Below, one piece after another: positions 8,942 to 18,252 of a stretch of 64,000 nt of DNA. The notes under the pieces were generated by a model, which was not told the origin of the DNA, did not search any database, and saw nothing but the letters and a program-made list of their open reading frames with translations. The translations under genes were made by a program, and so were the position numbers. Source of the DNA: Sphingomonas sp. (GTDB lineage: Bacteria; Pseudomonadota; Alphaproteobacteria; Sphingomonadales; Sphingomonadaceae). Location: contig NZ_JAGIAM010000001.1 of assembly GCF_017744835.1 (NCBI RefSeq), positions 372,001 through 436,000 of the forward strand, given 5' to 3'. How positions within the stretch are numbered: position 1 is the stretch's first letter; each line of letters opens with the position of its first letter.

Positions 8942-9790
8942 ATGAAACCCCTGGTGACCACCGAATGGCTGGCCGGCGCGCTCGGCGAACCCGACCTGCT
9001 GGTGCTCGACGCGACCTATACTTCCACCCTCCCCGGAAGCCCGCCACGAGACCCCCGCGCCGATTTCGAGGCCTGGCACATCCCCGGCGCGCGTTTCCTC
9101 GATCTCGACACGCTGGTCGACGAGACCAATCCGCTCCCCTCGATGCTCCCCACGGCCGAGCGCGTGGCCGAGCGGATGCGCGCGCTCGGCGTCGGCGCGA
9201 ACACGCGGATCCTCCTCTACGACGACAGCCCGCACCATGTATCGTGCCGCGCCTGGTGGGTGCTGCGCATGTACGGCGTCGAGGCCTCGCTGCTCGACGG
9301 CGGCCTCGCCAAATGGAAGGCCGAAGGGCGCCCGATCGAGACGGGCTCCGCCCCCGCCTCCGCGCCTGTCGATTTCGCGCCCCGCGCTCCGATTGCGCAG
9401 GTCCGCACGCTCGCCCAGATGCAGGCCAATGTCGAAAGCGGCGCGGAGCAGGTCGCCGACGCGCGCTCGGCGGCACGCTTCACCGGCGACGAGCCCGACC
9501 CGCGCCCCGGCTGCGGATCGGGGCACATCCCCGGCTCGCGCAACATGCCCTCGGGCAGCTTCTTCCAGCCCGACGGCACCTGGAAGCAGCCCGAGGCGCT
9601 CGCCGCGCTGTTCCGCGACGCGGGGCTGGACCTCGACAAGCCGCTGGTCGCCACCTGCGGATCGGGGATCACTGCAGCGATCATCGCCTTCGCCGCGCAT
9701 CTGCTCGGCCGCGAGGTGCCGATCTACGACGGCAGCTGGTCCGAATGGGGCGCCGAGCCCGCAACCCCCAAGGCGCTGGGTCCGGCATGA
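8942..9790 (+). CDS. sseA: 3-mercaptopyruvate sulfurtransferase
   Basis: A 282-residue protein made of two rhodanese domains. It moves sulfane sulfur from 3-mercaptopyruvate (or thiosulfate) to thiol acceptors. The second domain carries the active-site cysteine at residue 239 in ATCGSGITAA; the CGSG(V/I)TA loop is the signature of mercaptopyruvate rather than thiosulfate sulfurtransferases. The first domain, with the W-HIPGARFLDLD stretch, is the inactive partner. Its stop overlaps the metC start in ATGA, so the two are translationally coupled; together they handle cysteine and cystathionine sulfur. Confidence 0.93.
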   Translation: MKPLVTTEWLAGALGEPDLLVLDATYTSTLPGSPPRDPRADFEAWHIPGARFLDLDTLVDETNPLPSMLPTAERVAERMRALGVGANTRILLYDDSPHHVSCRAWWVLRMYGVEASLLDGGLAKWKAEGRPIETGSAPASAPVDFAPRAPIAQVRTLAQMQANVESGAEQVADARSAARFTGDEPDPRPGCGSGHIPGSRNMPSGSFFQPDGTWKQPEALAALFRDAGLDLDKPLVATCGSGITAAIIAFAAHLLGREVPIYDGSWSEWGAEPATPKALGPA

Positions 9791-10971
9791 GCGAGAAGAA
9801 GGACGCGACCAAGGTCGTCTCGGCGGGCCGCCGGCCCGAGTGGACGCAGGGCATCGTCAATCCGCCGGTCTGGCGCGCCTCGACGATCCTCTATGATTCG
9901 GTCGCCGAGCTGCGCGCGCGCGGCGGCGCCGACACGCACCACAAGCTCTTCTACGGCCGTCGCGGCACGCCGACCCAATGGTCGCTCGCCGAGGCGCTGA
10001 CCGAACTCGAGCCCGGTGCCGAGGCGACTCTGCTCTTCCCCTCGGGGGTCGCCGCGGTCTCCACCGCGCTGCTCGCGGTGCTCGATCCGGGCGACGAACT
10101 ACTGCTCGCCGACAGCGTCTATGATCCGACGCGCAACTTCGCCGCGGGCATGCTCGCGCGCTTCGGCATCAGGACGACCTTCTACGATCCGCTGATCGGC
10201 GCCGGCATCGCCGATCTGTGCACCGATCGCACCAAGGCCATCTTCCTCGAAAGCCCGGGCAGCCTCACCTTCGAAGTGCAGGATATCCCCGCGATCATCG
10301 GCGTCGCGAAACAGCGCGGCATCACCACGCTGATCGACAATACCTGGGCGACGCCGCTGCTGCTGCCTGCGATCCAGATGGGCATCGACTATTCGATCCT
10401 CGCCTGCACCAAATACATCGTCGGCCATTCGGACGTGATGCTCGGCTCGGTCACCGCCGCCGAGGGCCAGTACCAGCGGCTGCGCGCCGCCGCCTACCAG
10501 CTAGGCCAGACCGCGAGCCCGGACGACGCCTGGCTCGGCGCGCGCGGGCTGCGCACCATGGCGGTTCGGCTCGAGCAGCACGGCCGCGCGGCGCTGCGCA
10601 TCGCCCAGTGGCTCGCGACGCGCCCCGAAGTCGCGCGCGTGCTCCATCCCGCGCTGCCCAGCTGTCCCGGCCACGAATTTTTCGTCCGCGACTTCAAGGG
10701 CGCCTCTGGCCTCTTCTCCTTCGTGCTCAACGGCGGATCCGATGCCGCGCGCGCCGCGCTGATCGACGGGCTCGAGCATTTCGGCATCGGCTTCAGCTGG
10801 GGCGGATACGAGAGCCTCGCGCTGCCGGTCGATCCGCAGCGCCATCGCAGCGTCACGCCGTGGCAGGCCGAGGGGCCGGTGGTGCGGCTCCAGATCGGGC
10901 TCGAAGACCCCGACGACCTGATCGCCGATCTCGAAGCCGGGCTCGCGCGCTTCACGGCTGCGCGCGGATGA
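9787..10971 (+). CDS. metC: Cystathionine beta-lyase
   Basis: A 394-residue cytosolic enzyme of the PLP fold-type I Cys/Met metabolism family. It cleaves cystathionine to homocysteine, pyruvate and ammonia, and can desulfhydrate cysteine. Seen: HHKLFYGRRGTPTQ near the start (cofactor phosphate contacts from the neighbour subunit), LFPSGVAAVSTAL, IDNTWATPLL and the Schiff-base lysine at residue 209 in ACTKYIVGHSDVM, which points to MetC rather than MetB. The ATG overlaps the sseA stop. Downstream the MscS-type gene also overlaps it by 4 bp, so the three form one operon. Confidence 0.93.
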   Translation: MSEKKDATKVVSAGRRPEWTQGIVNPPVWRASTILYDSVAELRARGGADTHHKLFYGRRGTPTQWSLAEALTELEPGAEATLLFPSGVAAVSTALLAVLDPGDELLLADSVYDPTRNFAAGMLARFGIRTTFYDPLIGAGIADLCTDRTKAIFLESPGSLTFEVQDIPAIIGVAKQRGITTLIDNTWATPLLLPAIQMGIDYSILACTKYIVGHSDVMLGSVTAAEGQYQRLRAAAYQLGQTASPDDAWLGARGLRTMAVRLEQHGRAALRIAQWLATRPEVARVLHPALPSCPGHEFFVRDFKGASGLFSFVLNGGSDAARAALIDGLEHFGIGFSWGGYESLALPVDPQRHRSVTPWQAEGPVVRLQIGLEDPDDLIADLEAGLARFTAARG

Positions 10972-12242
10972 TGGCGCGGCTCGGCGCCTGGCTGGCGGGG
11001 CACAACCTGCCGGGCACCGCCGAGCTCAGCGAAGGCGCCTTCGCGGCGGGAATCGCCGTCGCCGCCTTCGCGCTCGCCTGGCTCGCCGGCAACACCCTCG
11101 GCACGCGGCTCGCGGATTTCCTCGCGGCGCGGCTCAACGGCCATGCCGAGGGGCTGCGCTTCCGCATCTGCGCGATCGTGCGCTGGACCGTGGCGAGCGT
11201 GCTGCTCGCGACACTGGCGGTGAGCTGGCCGTGGCTCGCGCTCCCCCGGCTGCTGGTCGGCCTGTTCGAGGGCTTCGCGGTCGCGATGCTCGCCTCGTCG
11301 GTGCTGCGCGGGCTCAACATGCCGCGCTGGGCGGCGTGGACTCTGGGGCTGCTCGCCTTCACCGCCGTGTTCAGCCACGCGATCGGCGGCCTCGCCGCAG
11401 TCGAGGGGACGCTTGACCGCGTCGGCATCCAGATCGGCCAGCGCCGCCTCTCGCTGCTCTCCGCCTTCACGATGGGCGTCATCATCCTACTGCTCTTCGC
11501 CGGCGTGCGGCTCGCCAACCGGCTGCTCACCCACTCGATCGGCCAGGCACGCGGGTTCGACGCGACGCAGAAGCTGCTCTTCCAGAAGCTGGCGGCGATC
11601 GCAGTGGTGGTGCTCGCCTTCTTCGTCGGCGTCGACCTGCTTGAGATCGACCTCACCGCTTTCGCCGTCTTCTCGGGCGCCTTCGGCCTCGCGATCGGCT
11701 TCGGCCTCCAGAAGACGATCGGCAATCTGATCGCCGGGATCATTCTGCTGATGGACCGCTCGATCAAGCCGGGCGATGTGATCGTGGTGGGCGACAGCTT
11801 CGGCTGGGTCAACAAGATCGGCGTGCGCGCGGTCTCGGTCGTGACGCGCGACGGCAAGGAGCATCTGATTCCGAACGAAAATCTGATGACGCAGGAAGTG
11901 GAGAACTGGTCCTACACCGATCGCAACGTCCGCGTCCGCATCCCCGTCACGGTTTCCTACGACAGCGACCTGCCGCTCGCGCAGCAGCTGATGCTGCGCG
12001 CCGCGAAGGAAAGCCCGCGCGTGCTCGACAGCCCCAAGGCCAATGTCTGGCTGATGGCCTTCGGACAGAACGGCGCCGAGCATGAGATCCTCGCCTGGAT
12101 CAGCGACCCCGAAAGCGGCGTCGGCAATGTCCGCAGCGACGTGCTCAACCGGCTGTGGCTGCTCTTCAAGGAGCACGGGGTGCGCGTTCCCCATCCGCAG
12201 CTCGACGTGCACGTGCAGCAGGCGTTGCGCCGGGCTGAATAG
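10968..12242 (+). CDS. MscS-type mechanosensitive channel
   Basis: A 424-residue inner-membrane protein. Five or so hydrophobic segments occupy residues 25-220, ending in the pore helix GAFGLAIGFGLQKTIGNLIAGI, with its Gly/Ala pattern as in MscS TM3. The beta domain follows: DRSIKPGDVIVVG and VVTRDGKEHLIPNENLMTQEVENWS, then the alpha/beta cytosolic vestibule. It opens under membrane tension to release solutes in hypo-osmotic shock. ATG overlaps the metC stop (ATGATGA), so it is co-expressed with sulfur genes for no obvious reason. The longer N-terminus than MscS (286 aa) puts it in the mid-size MscS-like (YbdG/YnaI-like) group. Confidence 0.9.
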   Translation: MMARLGAWLAGHNLPGTAELSEGAFAAGIAVAAFALAWLAGNTLGTRLADFLAARLNGHAEGLRFRICAIVRWTVASVLLATLAVSWPWLALPRLLVGLFEGFAVAMLASSVLRGLNMPRWAAWTLGLLAFTAVFSHAIGGLAAVEGTLDRVGIQIGQRRLSLLSAFTMGVIILLLFAGVRLANRLLTHSIGQARGFDATQKLLFQKLAAIAVVVLAFFVGVDLLEIDLTAFAVFSGAFGLAIGFGLQKTIGNLIAGIILLMDRSIKPGDVIVVGDSFGWVNKIGVRAVSVVTRDGKEHLIPNENLMTQEVENWSYTDRNVRVRIPVTVSYDSDLPLAQQLMLRAAKESPRVLDSPKANVWLMAFGQNGAEHEILAWISDPESGVGNVRSDVLNRLWLLFKEHGVRVPHPQLDVHVQQALRRAE

Positions 12243-12341
12243 CGCGGCTTGCGCAGGCACTCGCGTGTATTACATAAACGACACACTTGGATAGGCGCGG
12301 CGTTGCTCCTATTGATGGGCCGTCAAGCTTGGAGGGATGGG

Positions 12342-13547
12342 ATGGCGACCGAGACTGTTACAGCCGAAAAGGACCTGGTGCTCACGCCGCCCGAACCGGT
12401 TCCCACGGTCGCGCCCGAGAAGGCCGCCGGGCTCGTCCCCGTCGACGAGGGCAAGAAGAGTGAGCTGGAGAAGCGCGTCGAAAACTTCGTCGACGATCTC
12501 GTTGCGCAGGACGTCAATTCGCCCGAGTTCGGCAAGCGCGTCGATGCGATCGCCGGCATGGGGCAGAAGGAGATCCGCGACGCGGCGGGCCAGTCCAACC
12601 GCTTCCTCGATCGCCCCGTCCGCGCGATGAGCGCCGATACCGGCGTCGGCGCCGACCTGCTCGCGCTGCGCAAGACCGTCGAGGAGCTCGATCCGGGCCG
12701 CAACGGCAAGCTGATCGGCGGCAACGACGGCTTCCTCTCGAAGATCTTCGGGGGCTCGCCGCTCAAGCAGTATTTCCGCAAGTACCAGTCGTCGCAGACG
12801 CACATCCAGGGCATCCTCAAGAACCTTGCCAGCGGCAAGGACGAGCTGCTGATGGACAATGCCGCGATCGATACCGAGCGCGCGAACCTGTGGAACGCCA
12901 TGGGTCGCCTCGAGCAGATGATCTATCTCTCCAAGGCGATGGACCAGAAGCTCGAGGACAAGGCCAACGATCTCGACCACAGCGATCCGGCCAAGGCCAA
13001 GGCGATCCGCGAGACCGCGCTCTTCTACGTCCGCCAGCGCACCCAGGACCTGCTCACCCAGATGGCCGTGACCGTGCAGGGCTATCTCGCGCTCGACCTG
13101 GTCAAGAAGAACAATGTCGAGCTGGTGAAGGGCGTCGACCGCGCCTCGACCACCACCGTCTCGGCACTGCGAACCGCCGTCACCGTCGCGCAGGCGCTGA
13201 CCAACCAGAAGCTGGTGCTTGACCAGATCACTGCGATCAACACCACCACCGCGGGGCTGATCGATTCGACCGGGCAACTGCTCAAGAGCAACACCGCCGC
13301 GATCCACGAGCAGGCCGCCAATTCGACGATCCCCGTCGAGACGCTCCAGCGCGCCTTCCAGAACATCTACGACACGATGGACGCGATCGACACCTTCAAG
13401 CTCAAGGCGCTCGACAGCATGAAGACCACGGTCAACACGCTCTCGAGCGAAGTCGAGAAGTCGAAGGGCTATATCGCGCGCGCCGAGGGCGCCGCGCAGA
13501 ACCAGAGCGGCGCGGTGTCCGACACGTTCAAGCTGGAGGCGATGTAG
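12342..13547 (+). CDS. telA: TelA/KlaA toxic anion resistance family protein
   Basis: A 401-residue soluble, helix-rich protein of the TelA family, named after plasmid RK2 tellurite resistance but widespread in chromosomes, where the role is envelope stress or still unclear. Matching features: a charged N-terminus, LRKTVEELDPGRNG, the internal FLSKIFGGSPLKQYFRKYQSSQTHI, and DLVKKNNVELVKGVDRASTTTVSALRTAV, which is the family's most conserved part. The start is the ATG at 12342, preceded by GGAGG at the right spacing; the frame is open 31 codons upstream but that part has no family similarity. The xpaC gene follows 3 bp later; the telA-xpaC pair is conserved in many bacteria. Confidence 0.9.
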   Translation: MATETVTAEKDLVLTPPEPVPTVAPEKAAGLVPVDEGKKSELEKRVENFVDDLVAQDVNSPEFGKRVDAIAGMGQKEIRDAAGQSNRFLDRPVRAMSADTGVGADLLALRKTVEELDPGRNGKLIGGNDGFLSKIFGGSPLKQYFRKYQSSQTHIQGILKNLASGKDELLMDNAAIDTERANLWNAMGRLEQMIYLSKAMDQKLEDKANDLDHSDPAKAKAIRETALFYVRQRTQDLLTQMAVTVQGYLALDLVKKNNVELVKGVDRASTTTVSALRTAVTVAQALTNQKLVLDQITAINTTTAGLIDSTGQLLKSNTAAIHEQAANSTIPVETLQRAFQNIYDTMDAIDTFKLKALDSMKTTVNTLSSEVEKSKGYIARAEGAAQNQSGAVSDTFKLEAM

Positions 13548-13550
13548 TCC

Positions 13551-14267
13551 ATGCCCACCGACGTCGATCGCCAGCTCGCGCAGGCCGACGCGCTGCTCGA
13601 ACGGACGCGCGAGCGCTACGGCTCGGTATCGAAGCGTAGCCGCCAGCGCCGCGAGGCCGAGATTCTCCGCCGCGTCGGCCGCATCGCCGCCGCGGACGGG
13701 CTGATCATCCTCGTCGCGCTGGTGCTCGGCCTGGTGCTGCCGACCGGCATCGGCATGTTCGGCGCGCTGCTCACGATGGCACTGCTGATCCTCGCCACCG
13801 TGGTCTTCGCCATCTTCCCGCTCTCCGCCCCGCCGCGGGTCGAGCAACTCGCGCAGGTGCCGCTCAAGGCGCTGCCGCTCACCACCGAGCGCTGGCTGGA
13901 GGCACAGCGCCCCGCGCTGCCCTCGCCGGTCCGCGGGCTGGTCGATTCGATCGGCGTCAAGCTGGAGATGCTGGCGCCCCAGCTCGCCCAGCTCGACGAG
14001 AATTCACCCGCCGCAGGCGAAGTCCGCACGCTCGTAGGCGAGCAGCTGCCCGAGCTGATCAACGGCTATGGCCGCGTCCCCGAGCCGCTCCGCCGCGTCG
14101 AGCGCAATGGCCTCACGCCCGACCAGCAGCTTGCCCAGGGCCTGCAGGTGATCGACGACGAGATCTCGCAGATGTCCGCCCAGCTCGCCCAGGGCGACCT
14201 CGACCTGCTCGCGACGCGCGGCCGCTATCTCCAGATCAAATACCAGGGCGAAGAGCTGGGCGGCTGA
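13551..14267 (+). CDS. XpaC-like membrane protein
   Basis: A 238-residue protein with a charged N-terminal helix (residues 1-45), two hydrophobic segments (about 48-88) and a soluble helical C-terminal part. It resembles XpaC, a protein first linked to 5-bromo-4-chloroindolyl phosphate hydrolysis in Bacillus and usually found beside telA. Location 3 bp after telA supports a shared function, probably at the inner membrane. The biochemical role is not known. Confidence 0.8.
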   Translation: MPTDVDRQLAQADALLERTRERYGSVSKRSRQRREAEILRRVGRIAAADGLIILVALVLGLVLPTGIGMFGALLTMALLILATVVFAIFPLSAPPRVEQLAQVPLKALPLTTERWLEAQRPALPSPVRGLVDSIGVKLEMLAPQLAQLDENSPAAGEVRTLVGEQLPELINGYGRVPEPLRRVERNGLTPDQQLAQGLQVIDDEISQMSAQLAQGDLDLLATRGRYLQIKYQGEELGG

Positions 14268-14283
14268 TCCGCAGGGATCGCCC

Positions 14284-15084
14284 ATGATCCGCGAGGAACC
14301 GGGAATGCGGGAATTCGAGGACCCCGATCACTGGGATACCGCTGCCGGCCATTATGAGCGCACCGCGCACCCCTTCACTGCGCGCTTTGCCGAGGATGCG
14401 CTAGCCCTCGTAGAACTGACACCGGCGAGCCGCGTGCTCGACGTCGCCGCGGGAACCGGCGCGCTTGCGCTCGCTGCGGCCCGCACAGGTGCGCAGGTGC
14501 TCGCGACCGACTTCTCTCCGGGCATGGTGGCGCGCATCGCTGCGCACGGCCTGCCCAATGTCGAGGCGCAGGTGATGGACGGACAGGCGCTCGACCTTCC
14601 TGACGCCAGCTTCGATACCGTCTACTCGATCTTCGGCGTCATTATGTTCCTCGACCGGCGCAAGGGCCTCGCCGAGATGGCACGGGTGACGCGGCCCGGC
14701 GGGCGGGGCGTGGTCGCGACGTGGCAGGCCCGCGGCGCGGCGACCTTCCTGCTGCTCGGCCGGATACGCGAGAAGCTGTTCCCCGGACGCCCGGGAATGA
14801 CGATGCCCGAGGCGGTGCAGGCGATGAGCGATCCCACCGATTTTGCCCGCGAGCTGATCGCAGCGGGCTATCGTGAACCCCGCATCGAAAGCGTGACGCA
14901 CGACTATGCGCTCGAAGTCGCGGCGCTCGACGCGCCCGAAACGCTGTTCGGCATGTCTCCCGACTGGACCAGCCTGAGCGATGCCGAGCAGGCGGCCGTG
15001 GTCGAAGAAGTACGCCGGATGGCGAACGGGCGGCCCGTGCTGCCGGTGCCCTCGACGGCGTTGATCGGCGTCGGGCTGCGCTAG
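14284..15084 (+). CDS. Class I SAM-dependent methyltransferase
   Basis: A 266-residue cytosolic methyltransferase of the Methyltransf_11/25 (UbiE-like) group. Motif I is RVLDVAAGTGALALAAA (SAM-binding glycine loop, about residues 50-66), the acidic LATDFSPGMV follows, then MDGQALDLPDASFDTVYSI and the post-motif LAEMARVTRPGGRGVV. Substrate is not predictable. Two starts are possible, 14284 (GCAGGGA upstream) and 14305 (GAGGAA upstream). It follows xpaC after 16 bp, so it could share that transcript. Its stop overlaps the convergent phosphatase by 4 bp. Confidence 0.85.
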   Translation: MIREEPGMREFEDPDHWDTAAGHYERTAHPFTARFAEDALALVELTPASRVLDVAAGTGALALAAARTGAQVLATDFSPGMVARIAAHGLPNVEAQVMDGQALDLPDASFDTVYSIFGVIMFLDRRKGLAEMARVTRPGGRGVVATWQARGAATFLLLGRIREKLFPGRPGMTMPEAVQAMSDPTDFARELIAAGYREPRIESVTHDYALEVAALDAPETLFGMSPDWTSLSDAEQAAVVEEVRRMANGRPVLPVPSTALIGVGLR

Positions 15085-15860
15085 CGCGCGCCCACCGTCG
15101 CATGCGCACGCTCGGCGAGCCGCTCGACGGCCTGGGCGTGGATACCCGGCACCGTCGCCAGCACGCCGAACGCCTCGGCATTGGGCGTGTTGAAGTCGAG
15201 AGGCCGGCCGAAGGCGTCGCTCACCGTCGCCCCCGCCTCGCTGGCGAGCAGCACCGCGGCGGCGATGTCCCATTCATTGCCCCAGCGGATCGTCGCGACG
15301 AGATCGGCCTCGCCCGCCGCGACCAGCGCGATCCTGAGCGCGATCGAATTGGGCTTGGGCACCATCACCAGGTCGCGGTCGATCCTGGGAAGCTGGTCCG
15401 CGGGCACGCGGGCGCCGGCAAGCTGGTCGCGGCTCGCGACGCGCAAGCGCTCGCCGTTGCGGAAGGCGCCGCCGCCGGCAGTCGCGGTCCACACTTCGCC
15501 CCGCGCGGGCGCGTCGAGCACGCCGATCACCGGCCGGCCCCTGTCGACCAGCGCGACCGAGATCGCCCAGCCGCTCCGGCCGCGCAGATAGTCGCGCGTG
15601 CCGTCGATCGGATCGACCACCCAGATGCGCTCGGCGCCGAGCCGCGCCGCGTCGTCGATCGTCTCCTCGGAGAGCCATCCTGCGTCGGGCAGCAAAGCGC
15701 CCAGCCGCTGGCGCAGCATCCCGTCGAGCTCGAGATCGACGGCGCACACCGGATTGCCCGGCGCCTTCTCCCAGCGGCGGAAGTCGGTCTCCCACAGCTC
15801 CATCGCGAGCCGCCCGGCATCGGCGGCGATCGCCGCGACTTCCTCGGCAAGCTCAGGCAC
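15081..15860 (-). CDS. Inositol monophosphatase/CysQ family phosphatase
   Basis: A 259-residue Mg-dependent sugar phosphatase of the inositol monophosphatase superfamily. The metal site motifs are present: LSEETID, WVVDPIDGTRDYLRG (D-P-I-D-G-T) and the C-terminal NEWDIAAAVLLASEAG (W-D-x-A). Substrate could be inositol phosphate, PAP (as for CysQ) or a similar compound. The GTG start at 15860 overlaps the end of pmbA by 8 bp, so it is the last gene of a ubiA-pmbA-phosphatase operon. NTP loops favouring CysQ cannot be told apart by eye. Confidence 0.87.
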   Translation of the reverse strand: MPELAEEVAAIAADAGRLAMELWETDFRRWEKAPGNPVCAVDLELDGMLRQRLGALLPDAGWLSEETIDDAARLGAERIWVVDPIDGTRDYLRGRSGWAISVALVDRGRPVIGVLDAPARGEVWTATAGGGAFRNGERLRVASRDQLAGARVPADQLPRIDRDLVMVPKPNSIALRIALVAAGEADLVATIRWGNEWDIAAAVLLASEAGATVSDAFGRPLDFNTPNAEAFGVLATVPGIHAQAVERLAERAHATVGAR

Positions 15861-17199
15861 CGGCGATCGTCATCCCGTCGATGCGCAGCGTCGGGGCGTT
15901 GACGCCGTAGCGGAACTCCAGATCGTTGGCGGGCACGAGCGCCGCGAACATGTCGCGCAGATTGCCCGCGATGGTGATCTCCGAGACCGGCCGGGTGATC
16001 TCGCCCTTCTCGATCAGGAAGCCCGCCGCGCCGCGGCTATAGTCGCCGGTTACCCCGTTGACGCCCTGCCCGATCAGCTCGGTCACCAGCACGCCGCGCT
16101 CGATGTCCTCGATCAGCGTCTCGGGCGGGATGCTGCCGGCCTGCATGAAGAGGTTGCCGGGCGAGACGCCGGGCGCCCCGCCCACGCCGCGCGCGGCATG
16201 GCCGGTCGGCTCCAGCCCCAGCTGCCGCGCGGAGGCGCTGTCGAGCAGCCAAGTCTCCAGCACGCCGGCGTCGATCAGCTTGAGCGGCTGCACCGGCAGC
16301 CCCTCGCCGTCGAACGGGCGCGATCGCAAGCCGCGCGGCCGGTGCGGATCGTCGCAAACCGTCACGCCCTTGGCGAAGATCTGCTTGCCCATCGAATCGA
16401 GCAGGAAGCTGGTCTTGCGCGTGATCGCCGATCCGGTGATCGCACCGATCAGATGGCCGAGCAGGCTGGCCGAGACGCGGCGGTCGAACACCACCGGCAT
16501 CGCGCCGCTCGCGATTTTCTGCGGATCGAGCCGCGCGACGGCGCGCTCGCCCGCGCGGCGGCCGATCGCCTCGGCCGATTCGAGCATCGATGCGTGGCGG
16601 GCGCTATGGTGCGCATGGTCGCGCTCCATCCCCCCGCCCGTGCCGGCGAGCACACTCGCCGAGACGCCGTGGCTCGACTGCGCATAACCGCCGGCAAAGC
16701 CGTGGCTCGTCGCCAGCGCCATCACCGATCGAGTCGCCCCGGCGCTGCCGCCCTCGCTGTTGGTGACGCCCTCCACCGCGCGCGCCGCATCCTCGGCCGC
16801 CAGCGCGCGCTCCTTTAGCGCCTGGGGCTCGACTTCGGCGCCATCGTCCAGATCGAGCAAAGGCGGACGGCCGTGGAGCAGCCGCGCCTCGGGCGCGAGC
16901 CCCGCCCATTGGTCCTCGGGCGCCTCGCGCGCCATCGCAATCGCGCGCTCCACCAGCGTATCGAGCGATTGAGAGCCGAGGTCGGAAGTCGAGACGCTCG
17001 CCGAGCGCCGCCCGACGAACACGCGCAGCCCCAGCTCCTCACTCTCGGAACGCTCGACGTCCTCGAGCGCGCTCATGCGCACCGATACGGAGAGCGAGCG
17101 ATCGGCGGCAAAGACGGCGTCGGCGGCATCGGCACCGGCGGCACGCGCGCGCCCGACGATATCGTGGACGCGCTCGCAGGCTTGGGACTCGGTTAGCAT
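15853..17199 (-). CDS. pmbA: Metalloprotease PmbA/TldE
   Basis: A 448-residue cytosolic protein of the TldD/PmbA family, the non-catalytic partner of the TldD protease, which processes modified peptides such as microcin B17 and antitoxins like CcdA. Visible family elements are LGLRVFVGRRSASVSTSDL near the N-terminus, FDRRVSASLLGHLIGAITG in the middle and the C-terminal GVTGDYSRGAAGFLIEKGEI, with RDMFAALVPANDLEF. It lacks the HExxxH zinc motif that TldD has, which identifies it as PmbA/TldE. TldD itself is not in this window. Second gene of the operon, 31 bp after ubiA. Confidence 0.92.
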   Translation of the reverse strand: MLTESQACERVHDIVGRARAAGADAADAVFAADRSLSVSVRMSALEDVERSESEELGLRVFVGRRSASVSTSDLGSQSLDTLVERAIAMAREAPEDQWAGLAPEARLLHGRPPLLDLDDGAEVEPQALKERALAAEDAARAVEGVTNSEGGSAGATRSVMALATSHGFAGGYAQSSHGVSASVLAGTGGGMERDHAHHSARHASMLESAEAIGRRAGERAVARLDPQKIASGAMPVVFDRRVSASLLGHLIGAITGSAITRKTSFLLDSMGKQIFAKGVTVCDDPHRPRGLRSRPFDGEGLPVQPLKLIDAGVLETWLLDSASARQLGLEPTGHAARGVGGAPGVSPGNLFMQAGSIPPETLIEDIERGVLVTELIGQGVNGVTGDYSRGAAGFLIEKGEITRPVSEITIAGNLRDMFAALVPANDLEFRYGVNAPTLRIDGMTIAGA

Positions 17200-17230
17200 C
17201 TTGGCGACTTAGGTATCGCGGCCCCCAAGG

Positions 17231-18145
17231 TCAAAGCGTCTGACCCACCACGAAGCAGGCCGCGAACATCAGCAGCCCCGCGTTGCGGTTCGATCGGAAG
17301 CGGCGGAGCGCATTGGCCCCGTCCGCAGGCGCCATCGTCAGCACCTGCCAGCCGAGGTGCAGCGCCATCGGCAGCAGCGCGGCAAGCGCCAGCACGTCGG
17401 GGCGGAGCTGCCAGAAGGCCGCGCCCCAGAGCAGCAGCGCCAGCGCATAGAAACCCGCCACGCCGGGCCGCACCTGCCGCCCCAGCCGCCGCGCCGAGGA
17501 GCGCACGCCGACCAGCGCGTCGTCCTCCACGTCCTGCAGCGCATAGATGGTGTCGTATCCGATCACCCAGAAGATGCAGCCGGCGTAGAGCAGCAGCCCC
17601 GGCGTCCAGCTCATGTCGGGCGCCTCGGCCCAGCCGACCAGCGCCGCCCAGGAGAAGACCAGCCCCAGCCATGCCTGCGGCCACCAGGTGATCCGCTTCA
17701 TGAAGGGATAGGCGGCGACCAGCGCCACGCTTCCCACCGCGACCAGCGCCGCGCGGGGGGTGAGCTGCACCAGCACCACCAGCCCGACCAGGCACAAAGC
17801 GAGCAGCCAGATCCACGCCGCCTTGAGCGACACCGCCCCGCTCGCCACCGGCCGGCTGCGCGTGCGCGCCACCTGGCGGTCGAGGTCGCGGTCGACGATG
17901 TCGTTGTAGACGCACCCCGCGCCGCGCATCGCGATGCTGCCGAGCAGGAACCACAGGATCAGCCCCCAGCGCGCGACGGCATTGCCCGAAAGCGCGACGG
18001 CCCAGCCGCCGGGCCAGAAGAGCAGCCACCAGCCGATCGGCCGGTCGAAGCGCGCGAGCAGCGCATAGGGCCGCGCCGCCGCCGGCAGCAGGCCCACCAG
18101 CCCGCGATGCTCGGTGTCGGGTACGATCTGCGAGGTCTCGGCCAT
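17231..18145 (-). CDS. ubiA: 4-hydroxybenzoate polyprenyltransferase
   Basis: A 304-residue inner-membrane prenyltransferase of ubiquinone biosynthesis; it joins a polyprenyl chain to 4-hydroxybenzoate. Both Asp-rich motifs are visible: GCVYNDIVDRDLDRQVARTR and YALQDVEDDALVGVRSSA, each in loops between about eight hydrophobic segments. The ATG at 18145 (start MAETSQIVPD) has a GGAGACGAGG upstream; nine residues could be added from an upstream start but they have no family similarity. Leads the operon with pmbA. The other ubiquinone gene here is coq4 near 52 kb. Confidence 0.94.
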   Translation of the reverse strand: MAETSQIVPDTEHRGLVGLLPAAARPYALLARFDRPIGWWLLFWPGGWAVALSGNAVARWGLILWFLLGSIAMRGAGCVYNDIVDRDLDRQVARTRSRPVASGAVSLKAAWIWLLALCLVGLVVLVQLTPRAALVAVGSVALVAAYPFMKRITWWPQAWLGLVFSWAALVGWAEAPDMSWTPGLLLYAGCIFWVIGYDTIYALQDVEDDALVGVRSSARRLGRQVRPGVAGFYALALLLWGAAFWQLRPDVLALAALLPMALHLGWQVLTMAPADGANALRRFRSNRNAGLLMFAACFVVGQTL

Positions 18146-18252
18146 GGCCTCGTCTCCGCGCGCCGGCACCAAATATCAACCCCCGGCCCGGACAAACTCT
18201 TGCGACAATTGCGCCGTAGGACGCGCCCGACATTACTTGAACGGAACGATCG

